Assembly (NCBI RefSeq): GCF_901709675.1 | Contig: NC_051102.1 | Coordinates: forward strand, 11,231,412-11,295,411 | Length of the DNA stretch: 64,000 nt | Direction of reading: 5' to 3' | Source: Syngnathus acus | Taxonomy: Eukaryota; Chordata; Actinopteri; Syngnathiformes; Syngnathidae | Shown here: positions 1 through 13,407 of the stretch, piece by piece | How positions within the stretch are numbered: the first letter of the stretch is position 1 | How the letters are laid out: every line of letters starts with the position of its first letter | The notes under the pieces: generated by a model | The model's database searches: none | Seen by the model: the letters and a program-made list of their open reading frames with translations, nothing else | What the model was told of the DNA's origin: nothing | Position numbers and translations under genes: made by a program

Positions 1-158
1 ATAGCAAAACACAATATTATGATGGAAGCGGACTATTTTCAATCGGAAAGAGCGATGCAGCGTCAGGTTCAATATTTGGCAGTTTCTACAGTAATCATTC
101 TATCTGTGCTGCTATAGAGATATTCTTCCTTGGCATAAGAGAAAACAAACCGGCATAC
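1..158 (-). other. tnw intron 3, partial
   Basis: Reverse-strand sequence following the exon-3 donor (GTATGC at 158-153). It is non-coding and continues past the window edge. No repeat or second exon is visible. Confidence 0.6.
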
Positions 159-1166
159 CTAATGAACAGTCCTCCCCGTAAAAACCCTGGTCGCAGACGC
201 ACTGGCCGTCAAAACAAAGGCCGTTGCGGTTGCACTCGCGGGGACACTTGCGGACGCTGCAGTCGTCGCCGGTGAAGTGTGGGAAGCACACGCATTTTCC
301 ATCCACGCAGTGGCCCTTGTCGTTGCAGTTGTCGGGGCACATGAGCTGGCTACAGTCTTCTCCCGTGTAGCCCTGATGGCAGATACACTTGCGATCCACG
401 CAACGGCCGTTGTCGTTGCACTCGTCCGGGCAGGAGGACACGGAGCAGTCCGGGCCTTCCCAGCCTGGGTAACAGAAGCAGCTGCATGTGTCTTGCTGGT
501 AGGTGCCGTGCCCGCTGCAACTCGAGTCTACGCCTGGACAACCAATAGAAAATGGTCAACTCCCTCCCACCTGTCGGCGCTTCTCGTTTCAGCTATTCAG
601 GCAAATCCTTGGCTCATGGGAAAGTCGTCGTCCATTTCAAGCGAATACGACCCACCTGGACTGAGAGACCCTGTCCGCGCCAGGGTGAGTTTCTATCTAC
701 TGTATCTATCTTGGGTCCTACCTGCTCCATTGCCGCAGCATCCCTGAGCACACTGGCTCTTGAGGTAGTTGACTTCCTCTTCCAAGCCGTTCACTCTGTA
801 CAGGAGCGATTTAAAGCTCTCGGACTCCCCGCAGTCACACGTGGGCGACTGCAACCTGATGTTGTGCCTGAAGACGATGTCGTTCTCGCCATTCGTTGCG
901 CTCGCCGTCTGCAGACCTACAACAATAACACTTGCTCTAGTACACTTGAGTCATTATGTAGCCATATCTTGTTTCTTATCACCTTTTTCATCCTGGCTCG
1001 CCTCCAGTTTGCAAGCGGACACCCCCGGAACGTCAATATTATAGACGTGGCTGAATGTGACGGCTTGCTCTGGGGGGGCTGAGGGAGCCACTTTGGTAGC
1101 AAAGCCCAAGTGCCAGACGGTGCACAGGAGGGCCAGCAGGGCCCTCCATTGGGTTCGAGTGGTCAT
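159..1166 (-). CDS. tnw: Tenascin-W (tenascin-N), 5' part of gene, three exons
   Basis: Secreted extracellular-matrix glycoprotein. Three exons are visible on the reverse strand: 1166-983, 916-722 and 533-159, all joined in phase 1; intron 1 is only 66 nt. Exon 1 starts at the first ATG and encodes a hydrophobic signal peptide (about residues 1-23), then HVYNIDVP, the conserved tenascin N-terminal strand motif. Exon 2 carries DIVFRHNIRLQ, a CDCGE cysteine cluster and a heptad coiled coil (SLLYRVNGLEEEVNYLK) ending in CAQGCC, the region that trimerises tenascins. Exon 3 encodes one half and three full EGF-like repeats of about 31 residues with six cysteines each. The 3.5-repeat count and the mrps14/cacybp neighbours favour tenascin-W over tenascin-C or -R. 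The donor at 158-157 leads into an intron; FN3 and fibrinogen domains lie off the left edge. The family is clear; the paralogue rests on repeat count and synteny. Confidence 0.9.
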
Positions 1167-4100
1167 GGCTAAAGGAGAAGATGAGAGAACATTAGAAAGA
1201 AATCCAGGATTTCCTTGGGGGTCACAAAGTCATCTACTGAACCGTAACCGCATTAGTTCATTCCGAGGCAAAAGAATATATTGCTCAATTTAAAGCCGCT
1301 CACCATTAATGAACTAGTCAGCTGTATAATTAAAGGACTAAATCAGCAATTTGGCCTAAGGCGTGTGAGAATCGTAATCACGAGGACCCTTGCAAAATCA
1401 AAACGGAAACATCGGAGCAAGAATTGAGATACGTACTACTCCTTCTGACATGATTCTTTGGCATGAGCTTTGTGTGTTAGGAAAACTGCAGATGTTTGCT
1501 GACTGGAAGCATGGCAGGGTTCACCATTAAATATCCTTGGCACTCGTTGACAGAGAACCGAGAACAGAAATGCTCTTGACGATTATTCCTTGGGTATATT
1601 TAGCAGCCGTGCCGTTTCGTTCTTTGAATAAAACGAAACCCGCTGTGTGGTTGTGTGTTGTGTGATGTCTTTCTGGAAGGAAAAGCCTTGTAACCAAACC
1701 AGCGGCGCTATTCATTTTGCCCAGTCAAACATTTTGACCTGCTCCTTCGGTTGTACAATGATGTCATTGCGTTGTTTAGCCAAACTGATGTCATGTCAAC
1801 CAACCCAAATGCCTGCTGCGGCTTCCCCCAAGCGGGCAAATTACAAAGTCTCAGAAAGCACTCTGTCACCTCATCTTTTATCTCAGGTCTGAATATAACT
1901 TTGAAATGAGGCCGGCCACGCACCCAGTGTGTTCGCAATACCGATTATAAAGCTTTCATAATGGCCAAAGGCTTTCTTACATTCGATTGAGTTTGGCTGT
2001 ATTGTTTCCACTGGTGAAATAAATGACTCATAAAATAATAGATAGATTGAGAGGGAAATAAAGCAATCATTACATATTTATCATTTGGATTTTGTATTCA
2101 TATGATATAAATATAGAAATCATGACAATAGAACCCCAACTTCCCTCTTCATTCACCATATTGGCGCTCTCACTGAACTAAGGATATTTACAGATCTCTT
2201 TCTGTGAGCAGAAAGTGCAAAAACAGTCCATGAAGAAAGTTTTCCAAGTAAATCCCCTCCAAATCAGCCCACTGGGCCCATTGTGAGCTTTGGCCCCGTG
2301 TACTGAAATGTCATCGAGTGGTCTGTAAATGTGCTGATTTCCCCCTCGACGCTAGAATGAAACCATTACCAGATTATCAGCAAATCTCAGCAGGGAGAAA
2401 ACGTGACCCCCGAGTGCTGCGAAGGGATCTTTTTTTTCCAATAGCCACCGTAGAAACTTTAGACCTCATTGAATAGTAGTGACTCGGTTGTTCTGTTCGT
2501 TCCAAACTTGAGCAATTTAAAATGGCAAGCAAATTTGACAACAGTACATTTTATAAAACTGGACAATGAGCAAGAGTGATGCTTGGGCTTTTGTGTTTTT
2601 CACTGCGCTGTAGTGGGTGTGAACACAGTGGACTAGCTTCTTCTCCTTCAAAATTCCTGTCACTATGGTTTGTTGTGTTTCCCAGGAAACAATGTTGGGA
2701 TAAGGCTATATCATACTAAATTTGGAAAATGTGGAGTAGAGTAAAAAAAAAAAAACAATCTTCCGTATGCAGTGTACATCCTTCATTGTTCCATTGAGTG
2801 TCACGCTGCTATTGACGTAGCTGCTAAAGCTATCGCCATCTGCTCAACACACCCCAGCGCAGTGGAAACAGCAGCCTGATCAAGGTTGTCTGTTCCAAAC
2901 CATGACTGTTGTCAACTACCACTTGGCTGGAGCCGTTCAAGCTCACGTCGTCAACTTCAAGCCACCGATGTAATTGCTATTGGTCAAAGGTTTGAGGTCG
3001 GCCATTGGCGGCTGCGCGAGTGGTGACATCACTCCATGTGTGGCGGTCGGCTCGTCCGCTTAAGTGGCTGTTTCTTGAGAATGCGTGAATGAAGAGAAAC
3101 ACCAAAGGAGCTGAGCCAGCCCAATGACAAGCAAAGCAGACCGATGGATGAATTCATAAGAAAAGAATTCGGATTCCAAAAGCTGCCTTTTAAACGGTAC
3201 TAATATTGAGAGATGCAAGAGCATTCTGGAGCTCAAAGATGCTTTCACAAGACTGTCAATTTTATTTGACACTTGTTACCTTTCACACACACACTTTCAT
3301 TCTTCCTTTGGGACATTTTAAGCAGAGCCGACGGCTGCTCTGGCTTGTTCGGCAATTGGAATGAAAATATGTCTATTGACAGCAGGTACGGTGCCCCCAA
3401 TTTTGAGCAAAATGATCCTTATCATGATTTACGTCATTTCCCAGTACAGCAGTATAAGCAGTGTTCGATGACAATGTGCACATCTATATTTTGCTAGCAG
3501 GACACTTTGATTCAGACTCTGCTGTCAATCACCCAAAAGGAACTTCTGAAAACTTCCTAAGATAATGCTTGTGAAGGCAGAACTACGTATATGAACCGTT
3601 TCAGTAGCCAGACAGTACCTACAAAGACAGTTTGTCAAGAGTAAAAAAGAAAATCAAAATGTATACGCTTAACGCAAACGGAACTCATCTGTATTATAAC
3701 ATCACGTCGACTGACGATTTTAGCGTGCGGCAAGGTTGAGCGCAAAATGAGAGGTGTCTACCCCAGACCACAAAATGAGGTGCTCTGGGGTGACCAGTTG
3801 CGTAACATCAACATGATTTTCAAGGCGCTATTTGGAGTTTCAAACGGGAAAGGCACAGACGTCCGCAGACTGCTCACCAAAATCGGCTTTCCTTTCATAT
3901 TACGGTTCTGTCAAATACGGCAGTGAAAGAAACACCAGGAATAATGTTCAGTCGGATCGTTTCCCAATAAAATCACATCTCACAATTGAAGTGCCGTAGT
4001 GAGGCCAAGAGTGAGCCGAGCCTACTTGGGTCCATTTCCCTTCACAAGCAAGCGGTGGTGACAGATGCTGCGGTGTTTGTTTGGAAGCTGTGAATGCACA

Positions 4101-4500
4101 AACATTGACCTGACAGCAAGGCAAGAGTGGGAGGCAAACAGAGGCAGACAACACATCCTACAAATACACCGAGGAGACGGGGAGAGCTATTAAGCTTCCA
4201 AACAAAAACAGCCCAATGCCTCGCCTCCAGATGTTCTGTACAATTCACTGGCCTAGAATGAAGTGCACACATAGCCATTTTCAAAACACATATTAGGATA
4301 AGCCACAGCCCTTCTAGTGTGTGGCGTCCTCGAGATTATTCAGAACGCTATATCTAACTTGGCGTAGTACCAAGACTGACCCGTCCGTGAGTGGCGACAT
4401 GGTGCCGTAGTTCGTCCAGATTGTCAGAAAATAGTATAAGGAACGAGTTGTAGACAGCTTTTGGAAAAAGGACTCGAAGCACACCCCACACCACAGGATC

Positions 4501-4533
4501 ATCGTTGGATAATCGTTGGATAATCGTTGGATA
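4501..4533. repeat. 11-bp tandem repeat, three perfect copies
   Basis: ATCGTTGGATA occurs three times head to tail with no mismatch, then degrades (ATGGTTG). It lies in the tnw-mrps14 spacer. Confidence 0.9.
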
Positions 4534-7432
4534 ATGGTTGATTTCAACTCATGTGACTCTTCAAACTTTTGCGCTTCCTTGGGAGGTGCTGTAAAAAGTG
4601 GAGATTGAATGAAATGACGTCTTTGCGTGATCCCGAGACGCAACCCTTGCAGACGGAGCAGGAAAAGCGATGAGAGTGCTTTTTGTGTGTGGGGCCGCCA
4701 GGTGAAAAACTAAGCTCATGAGCCGCAGCCATGAAAGCCGCTGCATTATGCAACCTGAAGGCTTTTTTTTTTTTTTTTTTGAAAGGGCGACCCATTCACT
4801 CGGTCGGGGATGTGGGACTCTCTGTCTCTCCAGCTTTAGAGAGCCGTTCATGGCTGAGGGCCTGCATCTGGAATTCATTTGCAGGGCTTGTGGAGGTCCC
4901 CCGAGCCATGCACAGTAGCATTAAATGTAAATCTCCGGGATCAGCAGCAAGCCAATCCAATGGGCGGGCCCCTCCCTCTTTAATATGAATAGCTACACTT
5001 GAAGGTGTTAGCATCTTGAGGGAAATGAACGTTGACGGCCAACGGGGCTTTGAACTGGATGATGGTTCTCTTTTTGGAGAAACTCAAGTCTTTTACAGGT
5101 GGGAGCAACATCATCAAGCAGATTTCCACGGCTTTGTGGATTTTTTTTTTTACTTCATGTAAGCGCTGTATGGGAGGATCAAATGTCTAGCCAGTAGCTT
5201 TGTTTTCGCATCATTACAATTTCAACGTTCATTAAAATGACAATTACTACTTAAATCTAGTTTTTGAAAATCATAGGATTCGTTTATTTTCATTGGAAAA
5301 AAATCATAGTTGTTTCATATTGCATGTCAAAAATATGACATTGCTTTATTTATTGTGTTGCTAAGTCAGTCAGGTCTTAAATTTGATCTTTGAAGTCATC
5401 TCAAAGGTGTTCTAATAATTCTTATTCCTAATTTAATCATTCAATTATGAATAGAACACCTCTCTGACAATGGACATTTTATATTTCATCTCATATTGAA
5501 GGGCTAGTCAACGTTGACTATTAATTCTTCTTTTTTTGCTGTTCAAAAGGATTTTGCCTCAAATAAGTCCATATTATTGTTTTGAATGACATATAAAAGC
5601 ACAATAGCTGCTCAACACCGACCTTTTTTATGTTTTAAGATGACGACTCGTTCATTCATGGTGTCAAACCATCAATATTTTCCAGGATTTCAAAAACATG
5701 CAATAATAGCATGCAATTGTAGGAATAAATGCAACATGATCATAAAACAAATTCCTCACCCTTGATTGTCGGACTTCTTCTTGTGGCACCTGCTGATGAA
5801 GTAAAGACGTCCTCACCGCTGGCGATTTTTTTTCTCTCTCGCTCTCTCTCTCTCTCACTTTGGCTGTTAAACACTCTTCTCAATTGCCTCCAGGCCAATG
5901 GGCAGTCATTAGGGAGTGTCTCCTCTCCTTGTGGGATTCCAAGAGGCAGAAAAGAGGAGGAAGTGAAGGAGGAGAGCACTTTTCAGCAGCTTTGAATGTT
6001 TTTGTTTTGTTTTTCTTTGACACTCCCCCTCCCGACCATCTCACTTTTCCATCAGCGCAATACTTTCTGTACCTTCAATAATATTAGTCTTGTGTAAGGT
6101 TTTGGTTATGGTGGCAAAGGAAGGGGGTAAAAGTCATGTGTTCAGCAGAAAAGATGACTGGATCAAGGCTTATTTCAAGGAGGAAAAGCAAAGGCAATGC
6201 TTCATTGAGGAGATCGACGGGGAGGGGTTCCATTTCAAATAAGCACAAAACAGACTCTGCCTGCTGAACTGTCACTGGTAGACCTCCCAAGGTTGCCCAT
6301 ATTTTACGCTGACAGGAAGTATGCCTCCAACTATATTGGAAGAACATATCAACCCAACGAATTGTAGGCCAGACAATAAAATGTCATATCTCCATGACGC
6401 AAATTGTCAATGCAGCGGCAATTTGACTGCGCTGATAAGTGCACCCGGCTGGTGGTGTAAGCGTCATGGGCCTCAATCGTGACAGGTAGCGCACGGAGGC
6501 AAGTCTTCTTGAGGAACCATAGCAAGAGATTGAATTTGGGATTTCGAGCTTTACCTTCATGGCCTGTTCCTTCCAGCCAAGATAAATCCGCCCACTGCCG
6601 CAAAGCATAGCATAGCATAGCGCCGCCTCATGACGACCGACGTGTACGTGAGAACACCCAGCTGTTGTTTACCAAATGAATTGCGTAATTAACGGGACAA
6701 ATCAGCCATGGTGCCAAAAGTCTCACTGTCTGATTTAACGTCATTATTTATGATGCTTTTGTTAGCTCAGAGCGTCGAAATAAAACACAGCCGGGTGGGT
6801 GTCTTGGCATCTCCTGTCATGGTACAAGTTGTGATCTGGACAAAAGTATTGGGACGAGTAGCGTCACGTGAAAATAGAAGGAAAAACTGGATGACAAAGC
6901 ATTCTCCTATGGAAGGCAGCATTTTAATATAGGCAAAGCAATTACTATACGTGCAGCTAACTTGAAATGAAGTAGCCACAGGGCAGCGCAGCGCAGTGCC
7001 ACTGATTGCATGTTTCCTTGTGGATCTGGAAGCAGTTTATTCACTACCAAGCAAAATTGCTGTGCGAGCAAAATGAGAAGTGACAGACCAATCCAAATAG
7101 CGTCACCACATGAAAATAGACCTTTGAAAGCTTCATGTCTGCAGGTTATTCCGCTAACAAACTCGGGCTTGGCCACTTCGCTTCATTACAATATCAACTC
7201 ATTTCCTTCCATCCTTTGTACGCACTCAAAGTTTTCAGCATGTTTACATGGAAACGACGTGATTAGATTTAGGGGGAGCGCAGGAAAACATTTCATCTGT
7301 TTACATTTGCCAAATGCCTTCGAGATGTTTTACTTTCTCAATCTTCCAAATATGTGTGACTCGTCACATCGGAGGATGGAGACAAGATGAAGACAATTTA
7401 AGTACAAACAAGACAAGGTCACACGGGAGGGA

Positions 7433-7446
7433 GGGGGGGGGGGGGC
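7433..7446 (+). repeat. G14 homopolymer
   Basis: Uninterrupted run of 14 G preceded by GGGAGGGAG. It is prone to length error and slippage. Confidence 0.85.
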
Positions 7447-10400
7447 TTTGCTCAATTGTTCCTTCTGTGTGCTCAGCCGTCTTTCCATGAACACACACGC
7501 GCAATCTGTCATCAGTATCAAATCAATACTCATAGCATTTGGCGTCTGCAAACACATTACAACGTGTGTGTAGTTGTATGTGTGCCCCTTAGCATGTAAT
7601 AATATAATAAATAATATAAAGATTCGATACTGTCGGCCCGACGCAAAATGAATGCTCAGTATGACGCAAAGATTGAGCATTAAGCTTTAGCGTTTTGAAA
7701 CTACACCTGGAATTCCAATTTCAGATTCTTTTGGTTCATAAAAAGTTGCGTTCATAAAGTCTGAAGACGGCCATACATTGTAAAGCATCGGTGGTCCCTT
7801 TTGCAAAGTACCATTACAGATGTGACTTCTTCCCTTCACGCAATATCTTTTATTCTTATTATTTTTACTATTATTCGCTGTGCTTGCGCTATTATTTTTC
7901 AAAGAGCTTACAAGGGGAAAATATATCATTGCACTTTGCACATGCTTGAATGAAACAGTATCTAATTCACCGAAATTGTACCGCATTGCGTCCTGTGAAT
8001 CGGAGAAGTGGACTTTTTGCTTTTCTAGAAACGTTGCCTTTGGCTAAAGCTTCAGAGAAATCCACTTCACTGGACCCACAAGACTGCTGCGAATGGAGAA
8101 ATACGCAGACAGACCGAGTTGGTGATATATCTGTCGCTACCAACATGTGCCAACATTATTCGGCATTGAAAACGAGCACGCATATGGAATGATATCATGC
8201 CTAACAAATACATAGTATCAAAATGTATCCGCTGCAAACCACCAACCTCCACTATTAAGCAACCAGACTCAAGTGGAAGTCAAAAGTCCCATGAGACTGT
8301 TTTTAACACATTTTTGAGCATCCGTAAATATGTGCAGGCAGAAATGGGCGTTTGCTCTGTTGTGGGAGTGAACACAATTCAGTGCAGAAGAAGGGTAAAC
8401 AGACTCGCTGTTTACAGAAATAGAAGGAAAAAAAATGCACAATGTTTCCCCTCTAAGCATTCAGGTACTAATGCTTGATTTATTTGAAAACGCTGCAACG
8501 CGCTTATGTCGTTGCCTGTGCCGCGACAGTGGTCCAAAGTGTCGAACAATGAGCCGGTTGAAGGCTTGAACAGCGCGGCTCCAAATGTTGGGCCGACAAG
8601 ATCTCGAGGTGGGAAAAGCTATTTATTTTACCTGGTGATAGAAGTACGGGAAACGTCCCCCGTCGACATTTTCCTCTCAGCGGGAGCTGGAGTACATCTC
8701 ACAAAGGCTCCATAGAATTAGAAATAAATCATTTGTTCAAGGGGTTCTTTCTTCTTTTCTAACTGATTTTTCGAGAGAGAGAAGCATCTCGTGCATTCAG
8801 CAAAATTAAATGATCTCTGCACTTGAAGTTGGTTTCATCCACCATATTTTGTGGCTTTTCTGCTCTGTTTATCTTGGTGACTTACACAAAAAGTATTGTT
8901 AACCATGTTTTCCTTTTCTTGAAATGCCACTTTGACTTGATGTGTATTTTCTTAACAAATCATTTTTTGAATACAGCGCTTGTTTATGTTGCAGCTACTC
9001 TAAATGACATTAGCATATCTACAAAAAAAAGGAATCCATTCTATTTTGAATAGATGTCATTCTACTCCAGATTTCTCCCACATGACGCTTGGTTCACTGA
9101 AGACTAAATTGTCCATAATAATAGCTTTGTGTTCAAGAAAACCAAGCAAGTGCATTTGTGAGTCAATCGAGACAAGATCTTCCTTTTTATACTTCAGTAT
9201 GTACAAATGTTAAGACGTTTTTGTTTCGTGGTATACCGAAAGATTTTTTCTAATGCAAAATATGTGGCTTGGCTCAAGAAAATGTTGGACTTTGAAAAAT
9301 ACATCTGTGCATCTAGGCTACCATTCTATTTGATACACAGGTTCATCCACAGGTCATGTTGCACATAATGAGAAAGCCACCATTTGGAAAAGGCTGCACT
9401 TTTTTGTTACAAGTTAAATTGCGCCCATAAAAGTTGTCCTGGTGAACCCAACGAGGTCAACTCGTTTGCGTGACGTTGCTGAGAAACACCGTAGACAGAA
9501 CATAGCCTGTTCAAAAAACAAACAAAAAATCAAATGATGATTTGTTTCCTGTAATCAGCTTTTTCTTGAAGTTGAAAACTGCTATAAATGAATTTGTATG
9601 CACACTGGTGATGAATGTGATTGCATTACTTCAAAGTCATTAGTGATTTACACAGGGAACTGGAACCATTCGTGGCACTGTACATTTGATACAGTTAAAC
9701 GGTTCGGGATTTTTCAATTGTATAATTGTCGATATACAATGGCACCTTGACTTAGTATGTGCTGAATTCACTGAATTGAATTGATGGATTACATAATTGA
9801 ATTTCCACCTAATCCGTGATAGTCCCCCCAAAAACCAAAGCAACATGTCATTCAATAAGTAAAAATAGCACTCTGTAGCAATACTGTACTTGACAAAACA
9901 GGCAGTAATGACATGATTAAATGCTCCAGTCAGACAGAGCAGGTGCTTGCTTGTCAATTGACGACCAGACTGCAAATAAGTGGCGCTTGCCCAAAGCCAC
10001 CACTGGCAAATTTAAGCATATCCTCCACCATAGAGCACCTGATTGCATTTTCACGGGTGGCCGCACGCCATCACTCTCACCAAGCACAATTACACTTTTG
10101 GGCTCGTAAGTTTGCCCAAGATGTTTTTGAAGAGCCACGCCAGCGTTTATTTTGGTAGATGCATACTGCCACCCTATGGACGTTACATGTAGTTTTGTCA
10201 GAATAATGGGTGGATAAAGAACTATAAAATCCTTCAATCTGATCCAAGATGCCTTGTTGTACATTCATTTACTGTACTATCAGTAAATTAATTTGAAATA
10301 TACAGTTAACAGTTCTCAATGTATATATCGAATTAGTTGTTTGATTAACCATAAATCTACTACAAATTATGTGATTAGGAATGATTATTATTCTGATGCA

Positions 10401-10560
10401 CGTTTGTTCTTGTTTTTGTTATTTTACTTCATTTAAAAATCACCAAGGCGATCTGGTCTGTGAGTTTTAAAACTAAAACTCGCCCGCCTGGTCAATAGGG
10501 GGCGACATTAAGCTGTAATGGTCTCCATCCAGTTCGAGGGGGAAGCGACATAAATCCAAC

Positions 10561-11284
10561 ATGGCGGCTGCCGTATTCGCACGATTCGGCGTCGATGTCC
10601 TTTACAATAGTATGTGCGCTCCCAAGCAGGTATTGTACTTCAATGTATCGTTTGTATTTTGTCGTTTGAACGTGATACTTGACTATACTGCGTTCCTACC
10701 CGTTTCTGAAACGACAGCTGAATACTGTGTGCAGGCACTGAGGGTATGCTGGGGGGCTGTGGAGCAAGCAAGGGGTTACTATGTTGACTGGAGGATGCTG
10801 AGGGATGTCAAGAGAAGAAAGATGGCTTTTGACTACGCTGATGAGCGGCTGCGGATCAACGCGCTGAGAAAGAACACCATCTTACCAAAAGAACTCCAGG
10901 TAGGCAATGCAACCTAACCTTCCTACACTGAGCGAGCGAGCGTATGTGTCACACTGCTATGTAGTATTGGTGGCTGTTTACATTTAGACACGTGGACAGT
11001 CGTGCTTGTTGATAGTAATAGTTTCATGAAGTAAACTACACACACACACACACGTTTTTGTTTAAAGTTCATACTTCAAATATTCTTGAAACCTATTCCA
11101 GGAGTTGGCAGATAAAGAAATTGCAGCCTTTCCGCGAGATTCATGTCCCGTGAGGATCCGCAACAGATGTGTCATGACCTCCAGACCACGAGGAGTGAAG
11201 CGCAGGTGGCGACTCAGCCGGATTGTCTTCCGTCATATGGCCGACCACAACCAATTGTCTGGCATCCTGAGGGCACGGTGGTGA
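10561..11284 (+). CDS. mrps14: Mitochondrial ribosomal protein S14 (uS14m)
   Basis: Structural protein of the mitochondrial small ribosomal subunit, of the uS14 family. Exons are 10561-10629, 10735-10899 and 11102-11284, giving 138 residues against 128 in human. The ATG at 10561 sits in a good context (AACATGGCG) and opens MAAAVFARF, a basic, alanine-rich, presequence-like start. Exon 2 carries [18 protein letters not shown] and [20 protein letters not shown]. Exon 3 carries [18 protein letters not shown] and [20 protein letters not shown], the family signature, ending GILRARW. Both introns obey GT-AG and all joins are in phase 0. Intron 1 is 105 nt with no in-frame stop, so a retained-intron product of 173 residues would still read through. 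It faces tnw divergently and lies about 0.5 kb upstream of cacybp. Confidence 0.97.
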
Positions 11285-11473
11285 CCCTGGAGGACAACGG
11301 CAGTGAATGCATGGCTCCTTTATGATCATGTGAAGGTGTTCAAGGAATGGATTATGGCAAAAAGTCTGGTAGCAACTAATTATACAGTTCCTGACTGCAT
11401 AGTTTAGCTTTGAATGGAAAATAGGACATTGTTAATCAATACAAATGTATATTATCCCTATTTTGCTTATTTG

Positions 11474-11479
11474 AATAAA
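11474..11479 (+). terminator. mrps14 poly(A) signal
   Basis: Canonical AATAAA 190 nt after the mrps14 stop, with the cacybp first exon following about 300 nt later. Confidence 0.75.
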
Positions 11480-11671
11480 CGTTGAAATAATGTGCAGATG
11501 CCATTTTGCCGAGAACATCTGAACATTCTTTGGAGTTCATTCATGAGAGGTCCTTTAACACGATTGAGCAGTTTCCGGTGAGCCGCTTGTAATACCACAT
11601 GTATGCGATGGGTGGCTGTAGCGCACTCGCCATCTGGTTGGGCCGCAGCTTCGATGAAGAGTGTACCGTCC

Positions 11672-11693
11672 GCTAAGCTAAGCTAAGCTAAGC
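11672..11693. repeat. (GCTAA)4 repeat upstream of cacybp
   Basis: Four copies of GCTAA plus GC, immediately before an upstream ATG at 11695 that opens a five-codon frame (MNART, stop ending at 11712). If transcription starts left of 11695, this is a short uORF for cacybp. Confidence 0.7.
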
Positions 11694-11782
11694 AATGAAC
11701 GCACGCACATGACTAGCGGACCTGCTACGCACCGGCTTGCGTCTGGAAGCAAATCTCAACGAATACACCGTCCAAACGCTCC

Positions 11783-13407
11783 ATGGATCTAACACAGCAG
11801 GTACGAAACATGCTCTCAACTCATCTTGTCTATATTGGAGGAACACGCCTTTGTTTACTCAGCCAGATGGCCCTTTTCGCTTCTAGTGAAAGTGACGACG
11901 ACGCTTTAGATTTGAATATCTTTTCACTTTCCTTCAAAGCTGCGAGTTTGCACCCTTGTTTGTTGTGTTGGTGTAACTATTCCCGCTGTGGCCGTTTGAT
12001 TTTCCTCAAGCGTCCATCGAGTCACAGTTCCTGTTTGCTAGCGAGGTCGTTTGCGAGAACATTCGACCGACCAACCGCCTCTTGGCTACCATGCCAAGTC
12101 AAAGTGCGATCAAGCGATCGACCTCGCTCGATATTTATGTGCTTGTATTTATTTTGAAATCAACCGCATTAAGATTTCACTCGGTCGCACATGCTGAAAT
12201 GTACCAAGACGCAATCGAAACAATAATCGCAATGCATTGATACATTGAGGTGTACGAGCAGTAGAATAATCGATTGTGAAAAATATTCAATAGCTCTTGG
12301 TTGTTTGATAGGTGAACGGACTTAACCATTTGGAAGTTTTCACTCAACACTGACAATCTGAAAACAGATCAACCAGTTGGAGGCAGACTTGGTGGAGCTG
12401 GGTTCTCTCGCGGAGAAGGCGGAGAGGAAGAGGGTGCAGGAGCTGCTCAAGCAAGAGCGCATGAAGGTTGAGAAAGAGCTCGCCGCCAAGCGTCAACAGC
12501 AAGAGCAACAAGCCCGCAGACAGACAGACCCGGCGTCATCTTCCAAGGCCGTCGTGTACACGGTCAAGATTACCAATTATGGTACGGCGCCGTGCTTGGC
12601 ACGTTTTCCCTTTGATTGCAGTCTGCAAGTGTACCATGTATGTTTCAATCCGATACAGCCTGGGACCAGTCGGAGAAGTTTGTGAAAATTTACCTCACGT
12701 TGAAAAATGCGCACATGATTCCATCTGAGAAAGTGGAAGTCAATTTTACCGAAAGGTATGTACAGAGTCTTCTCACTTGTGGTGTTACCCGAATTTGTGA
12801 TGCCCCCAAGGCTGCATTGGTTCTTGACTGACTGACCACTTGCCAATCCAACCAATGTGGATGTTGTATGCTGTAACTGCTGCAGGTCATTTTCTGTGCT
12901 AGTGAAGGAGCTTGACGGAAAGAATCACCAGATGAGCGTTCTCAATCTATTGTATCCAATTGATGAGGAGAACAGCAGCACCAAGGTGATCCATTTTCTT
13001 GGCTATTCTTTTGTTTTGCAATGAAAAGCAATGTCTTCAAAAGCCCCGTTCTGCCGCCCTCAGATAAAAACAGACATGCTTGTGATCATGTGCAAGAAGA
13101 AGGCGACCAAGAAGTGGGAATGCCTCACCACAGTGGAAAAGCAATCCAAGGAGAAGGAGTAAATTGTTCCCTAATTTAACACAAGATCCATTGGGAGGAT
13201 TTGGAAAACAACTAACACTCCCCATTTCTTCCCGTTGACAGTAAGCCCAAGGCGGACGACAACGCCGACCCCAGCGAGGGCCTGATGAGCATGTTGAAGA
13301 AAATCTACACAGACGGAGACGACGAGATGAAGCGAACCATCAACAAAGCTTGGTCGGAATCGCAGGAGAAGAAGATGAGGGGAGAAGAAGGCATGATGGA
13401 TTTTTGA
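11783..13407 (+). CDS. cacybp: Calcyclin-binding protein / Siah-interacting protein
   Basis: Adaptor that links the E3 ligase Siah1 to Skp1-type complexes in beta-catenin degradation and binds S100 proteins. Exons are 11783-11800, 12368-12581, 12659-12755, 12886-12985, 13064-13158 and 13242-13407, giving 229 residues (human 228). The order is the charged helical hairpin that dimerises and binds Siah (about 7-60), the CS domain (about 70-165: [38 protein letters not shown]), and the C-terminal SGS region ([36 protein letters not shown]). The start is the first in-frame ATG and gives the six-residue exon 1 MDLTQQ; this is the least certain join. At the exon 2-3 junction the human NYGWDQS becomes NYAWDQS. 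Intron 1 (567 nt) shows nothing else. The neighbour mrps14 is as in human 1q25. Confidence 0.95.

Larger units (their letters stand above)
1167..10560. other. Gene-free spacer between divergent tnw and mrps14
   Basis: About 9.4 kb with no reading frame matching a known family and no frame longer than about 130 codons. The tnw promoter and 5' UTR must lie just right of 1166, but I see no clear TATA box or start site. Contents noted: an 11-bp tandem repeat at 4501-4533, a (TC)n stretch near 5831-5857, a G14 run at 7433-7446, several T or A runs, and AT-rich sequence at 5160-5640 and 8700-9650. Conserved enhancers could be here but cannot be judged from one sequence. Confidence 0.6.

Noticed and set aside
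277-747. 156-codon plus-strand frame over the tenascin exons
   Set aside because: It is the antisense shadow of the EGF-repeat exon; the minus strand carries the cysteine pattern and splice sites.
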